DNA of 64,000 nt from Vicinamibacterales bacterium (GCA_030680175.1 JAUXWO010000051.1:1-64000), one strand, 5' to 3'; numbered from the stretch's first letter, positions 27,345 to 36,658 are shown. The notes: generated from the letters alone by a model not told the origin. Numbers and translations are program-made.

Positions 27345-27390
27345 CGATCTCCACCGGCGGGGCCCTGGCAGGCGCCGCGGATCAGACGGG

Positions 27391-28587
27391 TTACAACACC
27401 GACGACGTCAGCCGCCGGAACAGCACCTGCCGCGCCGGGGGATGGCGCAGCAGTTCGAAGATGAAGCGCCGGTGCTCGTTGAACTTCGCCGAGCGCCGCA
27501 CGATCGGCATCACCCCATCGGTGAGCGCCAGTTCGAACAGGCCGTCGATGTCCGCGTCGGTCATTCGGTGCGACAGCATGCGCAGCGCCATCTGCGCGCC
27601 GAACTCGGTGCGGAACCGCCGGCGCCAGCGACGCTCGTACACGGCCAGGTCTCCGGCACCGAGGCGGTCGGCCACGAGTGCGTCACCGAGGACCTCGGCC
27701 GCGAGCCGGCCGGTGACGACCCCGTAGTAGATGCCCCCGCCGGTCGTCGGCTTCACCAGGCCCGCGGCGTCACCGACGGCGAGCACGCGGTCGGCATAGG
27801 TGCGGGACAGGCTGCCGAGCGGCAGCATCTTGCGGCGCGGCGGCGCGTCGGGACGGGCCACGCCCCATGCCGGTCCGATCCGCGCGATCAGATGGTCGAA
27901 GCACTGCTCCGCGTCGTGCTCGGCCATCACGCCGACGCGCACATGCGGCCCGTCGGGACGCGCGACCGGCACCACCCAGGCGAAGCCCTTCGGGGCGACG
28001 GTCGTGCCGAAGTACACCTCGACATCGCCGCCGCGCGCGGCCGGCAACTCCCGCTGCGCCGACTGCAGGAAGACCGAGGGCAGCCCGAGCCCCAGCCGGC
28101 GCTGCAGCGTGTAGTTGGCCCCGGTGGCCAGCACGACGGCGCGCGGCTCGAGGCTCGTCCCGTCGGCGCACTCCACGGTCACGCCCCGCGCATGCGGCGT
28201 GACGCTCGTGACACGGCACCCGGTGCGCAGGTCCACGCCGGCCGCGCGTGCGCGATCGGCCAGCGCGGCATCAAGGGCGCCACGGTCGATCACCACCGCC
28301 TCAACCGTCGGGGTCTCGTACTCGACCTCGGCCCCGCCCGGCGCGTGGAACCGCACCGTGCGCAACTCGTTCAGGATGACGTGCGCCGGAAGGCTGAGCT
28401 CCTCGAACGCCTCGCGCGCGAGCACCCCGGTGCAGTGCACCGGCTCCCCCACGGTCGCGTGCTCCTCGGCAACGACGACATGCCGTCCCGCGTCGGCAAG
28501 GGCACGGGCGGCAGACAGGCCCGCCGGGCCGCCGCCGACCACGAGCACATCCGGGGAGTCCGGGTTCAAGACGCGGGTCTCAGGCAC
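27391..28587 (-). CDS. geranylgeranyl-reductase-family flavoprotein
   Basis: A 398-residue FAD-dependent oxidoreductase. The dinucleotide-binding motif VLVVGGGPAGLSAARAL lies at 14-30, the second FAD motif is RVLAVGDAAGLVKPTTGGGIYYG near 265-287, and a C-terminal tail of helices completes the digeranylgeranylglycerophospholipid reductase-like fold. Family members reduce isoprenoid double bonds or hydroxylate aromatic substrates. It could belong to isoprenoid/undecaprenyl metabolism tied to polysaccharide synthesis, or be the first gene of the lasso operon; 46 bp to the B1 gene is compatible with co-transcription. Confidence 0.88.
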   Translation of the reverse strand: MPETRVLNPDSPDVLVVGGGPAGLSAARALADAGRHVVVAEEHATVGEPVHCTGVLAREAFEELSLPAHVILNELRTVRFHAPGGAEVEYETPTVEAVVIDRGALDAALADRARAAGVDLRTGCRVTSVTPHARGVTVECADGTSLEPRAVVLATGANYTLQRRLGLGLPSVFLQSAQRELPAARGGDVEVYFGTTVAPKGFAWVVPVARPDGPHVRVGVMAEHDAEQCFDHLIARIGPAWGVARPDAPPRRKMLPLGSLSRTYADRVLAVGDAAGLVKPTTGGGIYYGVVTGRLAAEVLGDALVADRLGAGDLAVYERRWRRRFRTEFGAQMALRMLSHRMTDADIDGLFELALTDGVMPIVRRSAKFNEHRRFIFELLRHPPARQVLFRRLTSSVL

Positions 28588-28634
28588 AGGGATTGACCAC
28601 GGGCATTATAGCCGCCCGCCTTCGCTCGCTCTGT

Positions 28635-28750
28635 CTTCGGCGGGACACGTCCGCACCTCTGCGAGCTTCGGCGGGACACGTCCGCACCTCCGCGAGCTTC
28701 GGCGGGACACGTCCGCATCCTCCGCGAGCTTCGGCGAGACAGGCCCGCAC
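28635..28750. repeat. 31-bp minisatellite, about 3.7 copies
   Basis: Units at 28635, 28666 and 28697 begin CTTCGGCGGGACACGTCCGC and end in CGAG; the third is 1 bp longer, and a fourth (28729 to about 28750) is partial and diverged. It fills most of the 204-bp gap between the sugar transferase gene and the flavoprotein gene, so it lies where the promoter of the lasso operon would be expected. Confidence 0.9.
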
Positions 28751-28791
28751 GCGGCACGCCCTGGGTTCAGCGGATACGTCAGGCCGGGGCC

Positions 28792-29391
28792 TCAACGTTC
28801 CGGCGATTCCCAGCGCCCGCGGAACGTGATCCAGAACGAGTGCAGCACCAGCCGGAGATCGAGCGCGAGGCTCGCGCGCCGGACGTACTCGAGGTCCAGC
28901 ACGAACTTCTCCGTGCGCGGGGCATCGCGCGGCGCATAGACCTGCGCGAGCCCCGTCAGACCGGGGCGGACGCGGTGACGTTCCTCGTACCCCGGAATCT
29001 GGTCGAGCGGCAGCAGCCGGCCATCCGCCGTCCGGTCCTGCTCGGCCGGACGCAGCGGCCGCGGGCCGACGAAGCTCATGTCTCCGCGCAGGATGTTCCA
29101 GAGCTGCGGCAGCTCATCCATGGCCGTGGCGCGGAGAAACCGTCCGACCGTGGTCACCCGCGGGTCGCCCGCGGTGGCCTGCACCGCGCCCGTGTGGCGT
29201 TCGGCATCCGGAATCATCGAGCGGAACTTCCACGCGAGGAACACACGCCCGCCACGCCCCACCCGCTCCTGCGGAAAGAACACCGGGCCGCCGTCCTCGA
29301 GCTTGACCGCCAACGCGAACAGGGCCCACAGCGGCGCCGAGACCAAAAGCCCACACGACGACAGCGCGATGTCGAAGGCGCGCTTCATCAT
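28792..29391 (-). CDS. initiating sugar-1-phosphate transferase (WcaJ/RfbP family)
   Basis: A 199-residue bacterial sugar transferase. One N-terminal hydrophobic segment (about 8-32, ALSSCGLLVSAPLWALFALAV) leads to the catalytic block AWKFRSM, DELPQLWNILRGDMSFVGPRPL and PGLTGLAQV, the hallmarks of polyprenyl-phosphate phosphoglycosyl transferases. It would place the first sugar-phosphate on undecaprenyl phosphate. It is the last gene of the long minus-strand polysaccharide locus and overlaps the preceding GT gene by 4 bp. Confidence 0.95.
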   Translation of the reverse strand: MMKRAFDIALSSCGLLVSAPLWALFALAVKLEDGGPVFFPQERVGRGGRVFLAWKFRSMIPDAERHTGAVQATAGDPRVTTVGRFLRATAMDELPQLWNILRGDMSFVGPRPLRPAEQDRTADGRLLPLDQIPGYEERHRVRPGLTGLAQVYAPRDAPRTEKFVLDLEYVRRASLALDLRLVLHSFWITFRGRWESPER

Positions 29392-30587
29392 CGCCGCGCC
29401 GCCATGCGAATCACCGCCGCGTGTGCGGCCACCTGTCGCGTCCGCGCAAACGACGCCGCGGCCTCACGCGCCCGCGCCCCCATCGCCGCACGCGCCGGCG
29501 CATCGTCCACCAGCGCCTCCACCGCCTGTGCGAGGGCATCGGCATCGCCGGGTGGCACGAGCCGCCCGCAGTCGTGCGCACGGGTGATTGCCGCGGTCTC
29601 CGACGACTCCTCCACCGCGGCGACATACGGCCGGCCGGCCGCAAGGATCGTGTAGAGCTTGCTCGGCACGATGTAGCCGGCGAGCCCGGGCTTGAGCGAC
29701 ACGAGGCAGACGTCGGCGGTGGCGTACGTCCACGTGAGGTGCTCGCGCGGCTGGTAGGGCAGGAAGCGCACGTGCGCGAGCCCGCGTTCGGCCACCTGCG
29801 CTTCGAGGCGCGCCCGCCGCGTGCCGTCCCCGATGAACAGCCAGGTGATGTCGTCGCGGTGCGCGAGGCGCGCCGCCGCATCAATCACGACATCGAGGTT
29901 CTGCGACTGGCCGAGGTTGCCCGCGTGCAGCACGACGAACCGGTCCGCCAGCCCCTGCGCCTCCGAGAACGGATTGCGCTTCGGTCCGGGCGTCACGGCA
30001 TCGGGGTCGGCCCAGTTGTGGATGACCTCCACCTTCGCGGGATCCGCGCCCTTGCCGTCGACGAGCCGCGCCTTCATCGTGTCGCCGAGCGCGATGATGC
30101 GATCGGCGCGCGCGACGAGCAGACGATTCAGGCGCTCGAGCACGCCGTTGACGAGGTCGCTGCGGAAGTCCTCCAGCAGCGTCGCCACCTCGGGGAAGAT
30201 GTCCTGGCAGTAGAAGACAAAGCCGCCGCCGCGCCGGGCCGCGAGCGCAGCCAGCCCGATGATGGGCGGATCGGTGAGCGCGACGACCACGTCCTGTGCC
30301 GGCAGCCGCCGCCCTGCCCACGCCGCCGTGAGGAAGTAGGTGACGTAGTTCAGCGCGCGCCCGGCGAATCGCGCCGGCGCGAAGGTCGTGCCCGCCGCGC
30401 GGATGATCGTGACCCCGCGGCGCACGTCGCGCGCGGGCACATCGCCGCCCGCTGCCACCGGATACCCGGTGACGACGGTGACCTCCATGCCGTAATGGGC
30501 GACGAGGTCCTCGGCCAGCTCGGTGAGCAGTTGGCCGGTCGCGCCCGTATCGGGCCAGTACGACCTGTTGAAGAAGCAGACGCGCAT
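29388..30587 (-). CDS. glycosyltransferase family 4 (WcaI-like)
   Basis: A 399-residue cytoplasmic GT-B enzyme. It opens MRVCFFNRSYWPDTGATGQLL, has an N-terminal acceptor domain to about 190, and a donor domain with FVVLHAGNLGQSQNLDVVI and the C-terminal motif GYIVPSKLYTILAAGRPYVA. This layout matches WcaI-type colanic-acid transferases. The longer open frame is ignored because residues before this ATG are Arg/Gly low complexity and overlap the carbamoyltransferase gene. The ATG shares one base with that gene's stop. Confidence 0.92.
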   Translation of the reverse strand: MRVCFFNRSYWPDTGATGQLLTELAEDLVAHYGMEVTVVTGYPVAAGGDVPARDVRRGVTIIRAAGTTFAPARFAGRALNYVTYFLTAAWAGRRLPAQDVVVALTDPPIIGLAALAARRGGGFVFYCQDIFPEVATLLEDFRSDLVNGVLERLNRLLVARADRIIALGDTMKARLVDGKGADPAKVEVIHNWADPDAVTPGPKRNPFSEAQGLADRFVVLHAGNLGQSQNLDVVIDAAARLAHRDDITWLFIGDGTRRARLEAQVAERGLAHVRFLPYQPREHLTWTYATADVCLVSLKPGLAGYIVPSKLYTILAAGRPYVAAVEESSETAAITRAHDCGRLVPPGDADALAQAVEALVDDAPARAAMGARAREAAASFARTRQVAAHAAVIRMAARR

Positions 30588-32350
30588 CACGCCGCCTCTT
30601 CCCGGCGACGAACGACGACGTGCGACCCCAGCACGAGCACGTCCATGTCGGTGCGCCGGAAGCAGTCGATGGCCTGCGACGGGTGCTCGACGATCGGCTC
30701 GTTCTCGTTGAACGACGTATTGAGCAGCACCGGCACGCCCGTCCGCGCCTCGAAGGCCTTGAGGAGCGCCCAGTAGCGCGGGTGCGCGGCGCGTCCGACG
30801 GCCTGTAGTCGCCCGGTGCCATCGACGTGCGTCACCGCCGGAATGCGCGCGCGGTGGGACGCCCGCACGACCGCCACCTGCGCCATGAACGGGTCCGGTG
30901 CGGCATCCTCGAAGTACTCGTCGACCGCCTCTTCGATGATCGACGGGGCGAACGGGCGGAAGCGCTCGCGGAACTTGATCTTCGTGTTGATGATCTCGCG
31001 CATGTCCGCGCGGCGCGGATCCGCCAGGATGCTGCGCGCGCCGAGCGCGCGTGCCCCCCACTCCATCCGGCCCTGGAACCATCCGACCACGGCGCCGGCG
31101 GCGAGGTGACCGGCCACCTCGTCGCAGAGCGCGGCCTCCTCCTCGATCACGCGATGGACGTACCCGTCCGCCGCCGTCAGGCCGCTCGCCTCGAGCGCGC
31201 CGGCCAGCGCCGCATCGTCGTAGGCGGTGCCCCAGTACGCGTGGTCCATCCGCCAGCCGTCCGTCCGTGGCGCCCGCGCGTGCCACACCGCGAGCGCGGC
31301 GCCGAGCGCCGTGCCGTTGTCGCCGGCGGCCGGCTGCACGTACACCTCGGTGAACGGGGTGTGCCTCCGGATCTTGCCGTTGGCCACGCTGTTCATCGCG
31401 CACCCGCCGGCCAGGCAGAGACGGTCGTGCGGCACGCGCGCGTGGGCCCCGCGCAGGACGTGGAACGCCGCCTCCTCGAAGAGCGCCTGCACCGAGGCCG
31501 CCAGGTCTTCATGATGCGACGTCACCGGCTCGTCGGGACGCCGCGCCGGGCCGAGGAGCGTCTCGAGGGCCTCCGTCCAGACCCGCCCCACCACCGGCGG
31601 CCCGTCATCCCACTGCATCGCCACCTCGCCGGACCAGTGGCGGAAATACTCGAGCGCCAGCCGGAAGCCGCCGCCGGGGTCGAGTGTGACGAGCGAGGCC
31701 ATCCGGTCGACATGGCGGGGCGTGCCGTACGGCGCGAGTCCCATCACCTTGAACTCGTCACCGTAGTGCGGGAACCCGAGGTACTGGGTGATCGCCAGGT
31801 AGAGCATGCCGAGTGAATGCGGGAAGAACACGCGGTGCCGGACATCGATCGTCGACCCGCGGCCGTCGGCCACCGACGTGCTCACGAAGTCGCCGAAGCC
31901 GTCGATCGCGCACACCGTTGCCTCGTCGAACCCGCTGGCGTAGAAGGCGCTCGCAAGGTGCGCGGGATGATGCTCGATGTGGCGCGTCCGCGCGGCCACA
32001 TGTCCGGCCGGAAGGCCGAAGGCGCGATCGAGGGCGCCGGCCAGATCGCGATGCCGCGTGGCGCGCGCGCGGTAGCTCTGCAGGAGCCCCCGCCCCGGCC
32101 CGTGCGTGAGGGCGAACCACGCCTTGCGCCACAGGTGCGCGCGTGGCAGGCGCGGCACGGCGAAGACGTCCACGTCCGCGGCCGTCACGCCCGCGATCCG
32201 GAGGCAGGCCTCCGCGGCGAGCGTCGGCACACCGGCGCAGTGCTTGACGCGGCGGAAGCGCTCTTCCTCGAGCGCGGCGACGAGGACGCCATCCCGGAGC
32301 AGGACAGCGGAGACGTCGCCGTGGTACGCGTTGAGGCCGAGGATCAGCAT
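30587..32350 (-). CDS. carbamoyltransferase (NodU/CmcH family)
   Basis: A 587-residue O-carbamoyltransferase. The N-terminus MLILGLNAYHGDVSAVLLRDG and the HIEHHPAHLASAFYASGF motif (about 137-154) belong to the Kae1-like domain that makes carbamoyl-adenylate from carbamoyl phosphate and ATP. The C-terminal YrdC-like transfer domain carries GRMEWGARALGARSILADPR, FRPFAPSI and NTSFNENEPIV. In this locus it would carbamoylate a sugar of the polysaccharide. Confidence 0.95.
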   Translation of the reverse strand: MLILGLNAYHGDVSAVLLRDGVLVAALEEERFRRVKHCAGVPTLAAEACLRIAGVTAADVDVFAVPRLPRAHLWRKAWFALTHGPGRGLLQSYRARATRHRDLAGALDRAFGLPAGHVAARTRHIEHHPAHLASAFYASGFDEATVCAIDGFGDFVSTSVADGRGSTIDVRHRVFFPHSLGMLYLAITQYLGFPHYGDEFKVMGLAPYGTPRHVDRMASLVTLDPGGGFRLALEYFRHWSGEVAMQWDDGPPVVGRVWTEALETLLGPARRPDEPVTSHHEDLAASVQALFEEAAFHVLRGAHARVPHDRLCLAGGCAMNSVANGKIRRHTPFTEVYVQPAAGDNGTALGAALAVWHARAPRTDGWRMDHAYWGTAYDDAALAGALEASGLTAADGYVHRVIEEEAALCDEVAGHLAAGAVVGWFQGRMEWGARALGARSILADPRRADMREIINTKIKFRERFRPFAPSIIEEAVDEYFEDAAPDPFMAQVAVVRASHRARIPAVTHVDGTGRLQAVGRAAHPRYWALLKAFEARTGVPVLLNTSFNENEPIVEHPSQAIDCFRRTDMDVLVLGSHVVVRRREEAA

Positions 32351-33450
32351 GGGTTGTCGGGCACCGGTGCGGGCATCATGATCGCGGACACGTCGCGCGC
32401 AAAGCGATCGAAGGCGAAGGCCTCGCGGGCGCGGGCACGGCCCGCCTCGCCGAACTGCCGGCGCCGTGGCTCGTCGGTGAAGAGCGACACCAGCGCGTCC
32501 ACGAGATCGGCGGAGCGGTCGGGATCGATGACGACGCCCGTACGTCCGTGCTCGATGATCTCGGACGCCGCGCCGACGCCGCCGATGCACGCGCGGCCGT
32601 GAGCCATCGCCTCGAGCAGCACGAACCCGAAGCCTTCATGGCGGCTGGGCAGCACGAAGAACGCGCAGTGCTCGTACAGCGCGGCCAGCGCCGCTGGCGG
32701 CACGATGCCGGTGAACCCGATCGAACCGTCGAGTCCGGCGGCCGACACACGGTCGCGCAGTCGCGGCAGGTCGTCGCCGCCGCCTGCCACGACCAGTCGC
32801 GCCTCGGGCGCGCGCGCCCTCACCTGCGGCCAGACGTCGATCAGCAGGTCGTGTCCCTTGTAGCGCTCGTCGCGGGCCATGCGGCCGACGATCAGTGCGA
32901 ATGGCGGCATCGCGGGCACCGGCAGGTCGCCGGGCACGACCGCGGGTGGCAGCGCCGGGTGGCAGATCGTCACGGGCCGTTCCGCCAGCGACGGATTCGC
33001 CTTCGCCCACCCGCGCACCGTATGCGCCGAGATCGCCACGAGGGAGGGGGCCCGCCCGATCATCGTCCGGCGCAGGAGATCCAGGGGACGCCAGGCCTCG
33101 ATGCCGACGAGGACCGGGACGAGGCGCGCCCCGCGCCGCACGAGCGGCCACGCCACGGGCAGCAGGTGCAGGTGCAGGACGACGACCACCGTGCCGCGCC
33201 AGGAGTGACGCGCCGCGGAGAGTGCGTGCGCCGCGTACCGGACGCGGCTCCCGCCGAAGGGACGGACCGTCACACCGGACGGGCAGGTCCCCTCTGGAAT
33301 CCCGTCCTCCGTCAGCGTCCACACCGACACACCTACCGGCGGCTGAAGTTGGGCCAGCGCCCCGGCCCACTGCCGGGCGAGGCAGGAGACGCCATCGGCG
33401 CCCGCGAGCGTCGGCGTCAGCAGCACCACGCGATCCACGGACGTGCTCAC
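32344..33450 (-). CDS. glycosyltransferase family 4
   Basis: A 368-residue GT-B glycosyltransferase. The donor domain contains FALIVGRMARDERYKGHDLLI and the GT4 EX7E region SRHEGFGFVLLEAMAHGRACI, with the two Glu that bind the nucleotide sugar. Its ATG overlaps the preceding GT by 4 bp; its stop is 7 bp inside the carbamoyltransferase gene. Donor and acceptor are not predictable. Confidence 0.92.
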   Translation of the reverse strand: MSTSVDRVVLLTPTLAGADGVSCLARQWAGALAQLQPPVGVSVWTLTEDGIPEGTCPSGVTVRPFGGSRVRYAAHALSAARHSWRGTVVVVLHLHLLPVAWPLVRRGARLVPVLVGIEAWRPLDLLRRTMIGRAPSLVAISAHTVRGWAKANPSLAERPVTICHPALPPAVVPGDLPVPAMPPFALIVGRMARDERYKGHDLLIDVWPQVRARAPEARLVVAGGGDDLPRLRDRVSAAGLDGSIGFTGIVPPAALAALYEHCAFFVLPSRHEGFGFVLLEAMAHGRACIGGVGAASEIIEHGRTGVVIDPDRSADLVDALVSLFTDEPRRRQFGEAGRARAREAFAFDRFARDVSAIMMPAPVPDNPC

Positions 33451-34622
33451 GAGGGGGCCACACTCCCGCGGCCTGCCGCCACCCTCGCGTAGCAGTCACG
33501 CCAGCGCTCCGCCACAGCCGCAGCGCTGAACTCGCGCGCGACAAGCGCACGCCCCCGCGCGCCCATCGCCTCGGCCAGCGCCGCATCGTCCACCAGCCGG
33601 CGGAGGGCCTCGGCGATGGCGGCGCGCTCCTGCGGCACCCAGAAGCCCGCGCCCGCCGCGTCGAGTGAGGGCCACGGGCAGGTCCGCGTGACGACGGCGG
33701 GCGTACCGGCCGCGAGGGCCTCGGCCACGCTCATCCCGAAGCTCTCGGAGTCCGAGCACATGACGAGCGCACGCGCCCCGGCCAGCAGCCCGGCCTTCAC
33801 GTCGCCCTCGACCGCGCCGAGCCAGTGCACCCGCGCGCCGAGCGCCGCCATGCGCTCCCGCATCTGCGCGCCGTAGCCGGCCTCGTCGGGTCCGGCGATC
33901 ACCAGATCGATGCCGGGGTGCGTCGCGGCGACGTCGGCGAACGCCTCCGCCAGCAGGTCGAGGCGCTTGATGGGATGCAGCCGCCCGAGGAACAACACGT
34001 ACGGCCGGTCCGTGAGGCCCGCCGCCGCCCGCGCCTGGGCTCGCATTGCGGCGGTGGCGTCGATGGCGTCCACGGAGTTGGGAATTTCGACCACGGGCCG
34101 CGCGCCGGGACGGGCCATCAAGGTCTGTGCCTCGCCGGGCGACGTCGCGTGCCAGCAGGCCGCATGCGCCAGCACCGAACCGTCACAGAGCGCGTAGGCC
34201 ACCCGCTTGCGCCACTGGTGATGCCGCAGCGCCGCCGGCTCGAGCATCCCGCGTGGCGACACGACGTACGTTGCGCCGGCCTGTCGCGCGATCCGCCCCG
34301 CCATCCAGATCGTCCGATTGAACAGGCCGTGCAGGTGCAGGACGCCGGCCTCGCGTGCGGCCGCCTCGAGAGGTGCGGCCATCGTGGGCGCGCCCAGCCA
34401 CGCCCGCGGCGCCCCGCGGACGAAGCGACGGACGCGCACGCCGTCCACGATCTCTCCCTCGGGCCGAGCCGGCAGCTCCCGTCCCGGATTGGCGGTGGTC
34501 GTGAACACCTCCACCTCCATCCCTGCCGCCTGCTGGACCTGGCAGAGCGTCAGCAGGCTGCGCGGCGGCCCGCCGAACCCGAACGCGGGGGCGAAGTAGG
34601 CCGCGACGTGCACCACCTTCAT
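33447..34622 (-). CDS. glycosyltransferase family 4
   Basis: A 391-residue GT-B enzyme. The N-terminal glycine-rich loop AYFAPAFGFGGPPRSLLTL and the donor domain YVLFLGRLHPIKRLDLLAEAF plus SDSESFGMSVAEALAAGTPAVV (EX7E) are clear. The stop/start overlaps on both sides are 4 bp (ATGA). Likely one of the side- or main-chain transferases of the locus. Confidence 0.93.
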   Translation of the reverse strand: MKVVHVAAYFAPAFGFGGPPRSLLTLCQVQQAAGMEVEVFTTTANPGRELPARPEGEIVDGVRVRRFVRGAPRAWLGAPTMAAPLEAAAREAGVLHLHGLFNRTIWMAGRIARQAGATYVVSPRGMLEPAALRHHQWRKRVAYALCDGSVLAHAACWHATSPGEAQTLMARPGARPVVEIPNSVDAIDATAAMRAQARAAAGLTDRPYVLFLGRLHPIKRLDLLAEAFADVAATHPGIDLVIAGPDEAGYGAQMRERMAALGARVHWLGAVEGDVKAGLLAGARALVMCSDSESFGMSVAEALAAGTPAVVTRTCPWPSLDAAGAGFWVPQERAAIAEALRRLVDDAALAEAMGARGRALVAREFSAAAVAERWRDCYARVAAGRGSVAPS

Positions 34623-35206
34623 CGCGCTGCCGGCGCCACGCGCCGCAGGACCGTCAGCGAGTCCACGGCCTCAACGACGGTGAACGCAGGATCGGGGAGC
34701 ACCACGGTCTCCGTGAACCGCACCGTGTCGTAGACCGTCCGGTCCGGTATCGGACGGCTGTCGTGCAGCGCCACCAGCCCGCCTTCGACGACGAATGGTG
34801 TCCAGCCGTGCCAGTCGTGCGCGATCCCCTCCCACGAGTGATCCGCGTCGATGAACAGGAAGTCGATCGGATCGCCCCAGCCGGCCAGTGCCCCCGCGCT
34901 CGTCTCGCGCATGAAGCGGCAGCGCGCGCCGCGGCCACGGGCGACCTCGCGCCGCGACAGCGCGTACTCGAAGCTCACGCCCAGGCGGCCGGGTGGAAAC
35001 GGATCGACGGCCGTGACCTGCCCCTCCGGCGCCGCCGCCGCGCAGAGCAGGCGCGTGGTGGCCCCATGCATCACCCCGATCTCGACCAGGGCGCGCCGGC
35101 CGGCGGCGTGTCGTGCCAGGCACGCGCGTTCCGCAGGCGTCGTCTGCGTGGACGCCGCGCGGAGGCCTGCAGCGTGCAGGGCCCAGTCGAGGAGGCTGCT
35201 GTGCAT
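34619..35206 (-). CDS. class I SAM methyltransferase (Methyltransf_24-like)
   Basis: A 195-residue soluble methyltransferase. The SAM motif is ALVEIGVMHGATTRLLCAAA (about 39-58), with the acidic residue in VTAVDPF and a post-motif DFLFIDADHSWEGIAHDW typical of Methyltransf_24 members, which act on sugars or small molecules. It lies between the Wzy-like polymerase and a GT4 gene, so a sugar O-methylation is plausible. Confidence 0.9.
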   Translation of the reverse strand: MHSSLLDWALHAAGLRAASTQTTPAERACLARHAAGRRALVEIGVMHGATTRLLCAAAAPEGQVTAVDPFPPGRLGVSFEYALSRREVARGRGARCRFMRETSAGALAGWGDPIDFLFIDADHSWEGIAHDWHGWTPFVVEGGLVALHDSRPIPDRTVYDTVRFTETVVLPDPAFTVVEAVDSLTVLRRVAPAAR

Positions 35207-35236
35207 GGCTCAGGGATGCCGGGCGGGCCGGCCGGC

Positions 35237-36658
35237 CTACCGCTGCCCGATCGGCGGCGTCAGCGGGCCGGTGGCCTGGGGCAGGGCGGCGTCGGCCGCC
35301 TCGCGCTGCCGCAGCCACCAGTCGATCGCGTAGGTCATGCCGCCGAGGTAGATGAGCAACGTGCCGGTCGAGCCCATCCACTTGATCCAGGATCGTTCGA
35401 ATAGGAACACCGACATCCAGAAGATCACGGTCACCACCGGGATCGCCAGCTCCCGGTGCCTGATCAGGCGCAACACGGTCTGGTAGGCAAAGCCGAGGAA
35501 GACGCCCCACAGCAACACGGGCAGGAACATCAGCGGGACCCCGAAGTCCACGTACGCTTCCGCGGCGTAGCCGAACGCGATGCTCGTGTCCTGCTCGGCG
35601 CCGGCGACGAACACGCCGGAGTACGTGCGCACCATCTCGCTGTCGGACGGCAGCACCGGCTTGTCAGGGAAAAACACGCGTGGCGTGACGATGTGCCGCA
35701 GGGCCCCGCCGATGATCGAGCCTTCGGTGTGGGGCAGCACACTGGGCACGCGTGCGACGGCCAGCGCCGGATAGTAGATCGCCCAGAGCCGGTCCACCAG
35801 GAAGTCGACGTTCCAGAGCATCTCCTGGGCGTCGCTGCGGACCCAGTCGCTGGCCAGCACGTTGATGCGTTCGAGGCGCATCGACCGCGTCTCGGCAAAG
35901 GCCTCCACGTCATAGAAGTCCTGCCGGTACTCGGCGCGCACCCCCGACCAGAACAGCCCCACGAGGACGATCCCCGCCACGACACCGCTGGCCGTGGCCC
36001 AATGGGAGGCGCGCTTCGAGTCGAACACCTCCGAGAGCGCGATGGCGGCGAGAATGAGCGGTTCCCGGAAGCTGGCGAAGAAGCCGGTGAGGCCGAGTCC
36101 CACCTCGACGGTCAGCAGGACCGCGATCCGCAAGACGTCTGGCGAGGGCACGGACAGCCGGCGCATCAGCACGTAGACCAGCCCGAGCCGCAGGTAGCTC
36201 ACGGCCAGGATCGCCTGCGTGAAAATCGGGAACTGCCAGGCCAGCTGCTGGACGCCGCCCGCCGTCGCCACGAGCCCGATGTAGATGACGATGAGCGTGT
36301 TGAGCCCGAAGATCGGCGCGTGAATGGGCGGGGCCGTCTCGGAGCGGGACGGAGTGGCCCGCATGCCGAGGTGCAGGCCCGCCGCCAGCGCGAGGACGCA
36401 CCCGAGTCCGATGAGCACCATGGTCCGGTAGTCGGAGGAGGTGATGGCGCTCAGCGTGCGGCCCGTGATGGACGCGTAGAAGAGCCCGATCGAGACCTGG
36501 ATCCAGTGGAAGGTGAGCGCGGCTGCCAGCACCGGCGGACCGTCCGCGATCCGGACCAGCCACCATGCGGCAAAGAGCACGGCCACGGCCACGCTGCCCA
36601 GCCAGTCGCCCGTGACGAGGCCGCCGAGCAGTACGCCGACACCCGCCGCCGTTTTCAC
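35237..36658 (-). CDS. oligosaccharide repeat-unit polymerase-like membrane protein
   Basis: A 473-residue multi-pass membrane protein with a GTG start that overlaps the upstream stop by 4 bp (GTGA). There are about ten hydrophobic segments, with a large periplasmic loop (roughly 255-350) carrying charged and aromatic residues (RVPSVLPHTEGSIIGG, TPRVFFPDKPVLPSDSEM). These features fit Wzy-like repeat-unit polymerases such as EpsG or O-antigen polymerases, where sequence is poorly conserved. It is in addition to the ligase-like protein at 12669-14051. Confidence 0.8.
   Translation of the reverse strand: MKTAAGVGVLLGGLVTGDWLGSVAVAVLFAAWWLVRIADGPPVLAAALTFHWIQVSIGLFYASITGRTLSAITSSDYRTMVLIGLGCVLALAAGLHLGMRATPSRSETAPPIHAPIFGLNTLIVIYIGLVATAGGVQQLAWQFPIFTQAILAVSYLRLGLVYVLMRRLSVPSPDVLRIAVLLTVEVGLGLTGFFASFREPLILAAIALSEVFDSKRASHWATASGVVAGIVLVGLFWSGVRAEYRQDFYDVEAFAETRSMRLERINVLASDWVRSDAQEMLWNVDFLVDRLWAIYYPALAVARVPSVLPHTEGSIIGGALRHIVTPRVFFPDKPVLPSDSEMVRTYSGVFVAGAEQDTSIAFGYAAEAYVDFGVPLMFLPVLLWGVFLGFAYQTVLRLIRHRELAIPVVTVIFWMSVFLFERSWIKWMGSTGTLLIYLGGMTYAIDWWLRQREAADAALPQATGPLTPPIGQR

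Noticed and set aside
27345-27390. Second short precursor between the flavoprotein and B1 genes
   Set aside because: Only 46 bp and no start codon with a leader motif.
28635-28750. Possible CRISPR array
   Set aside because: Units are contiguous with no unique spacers, and no cas genes are nearby.
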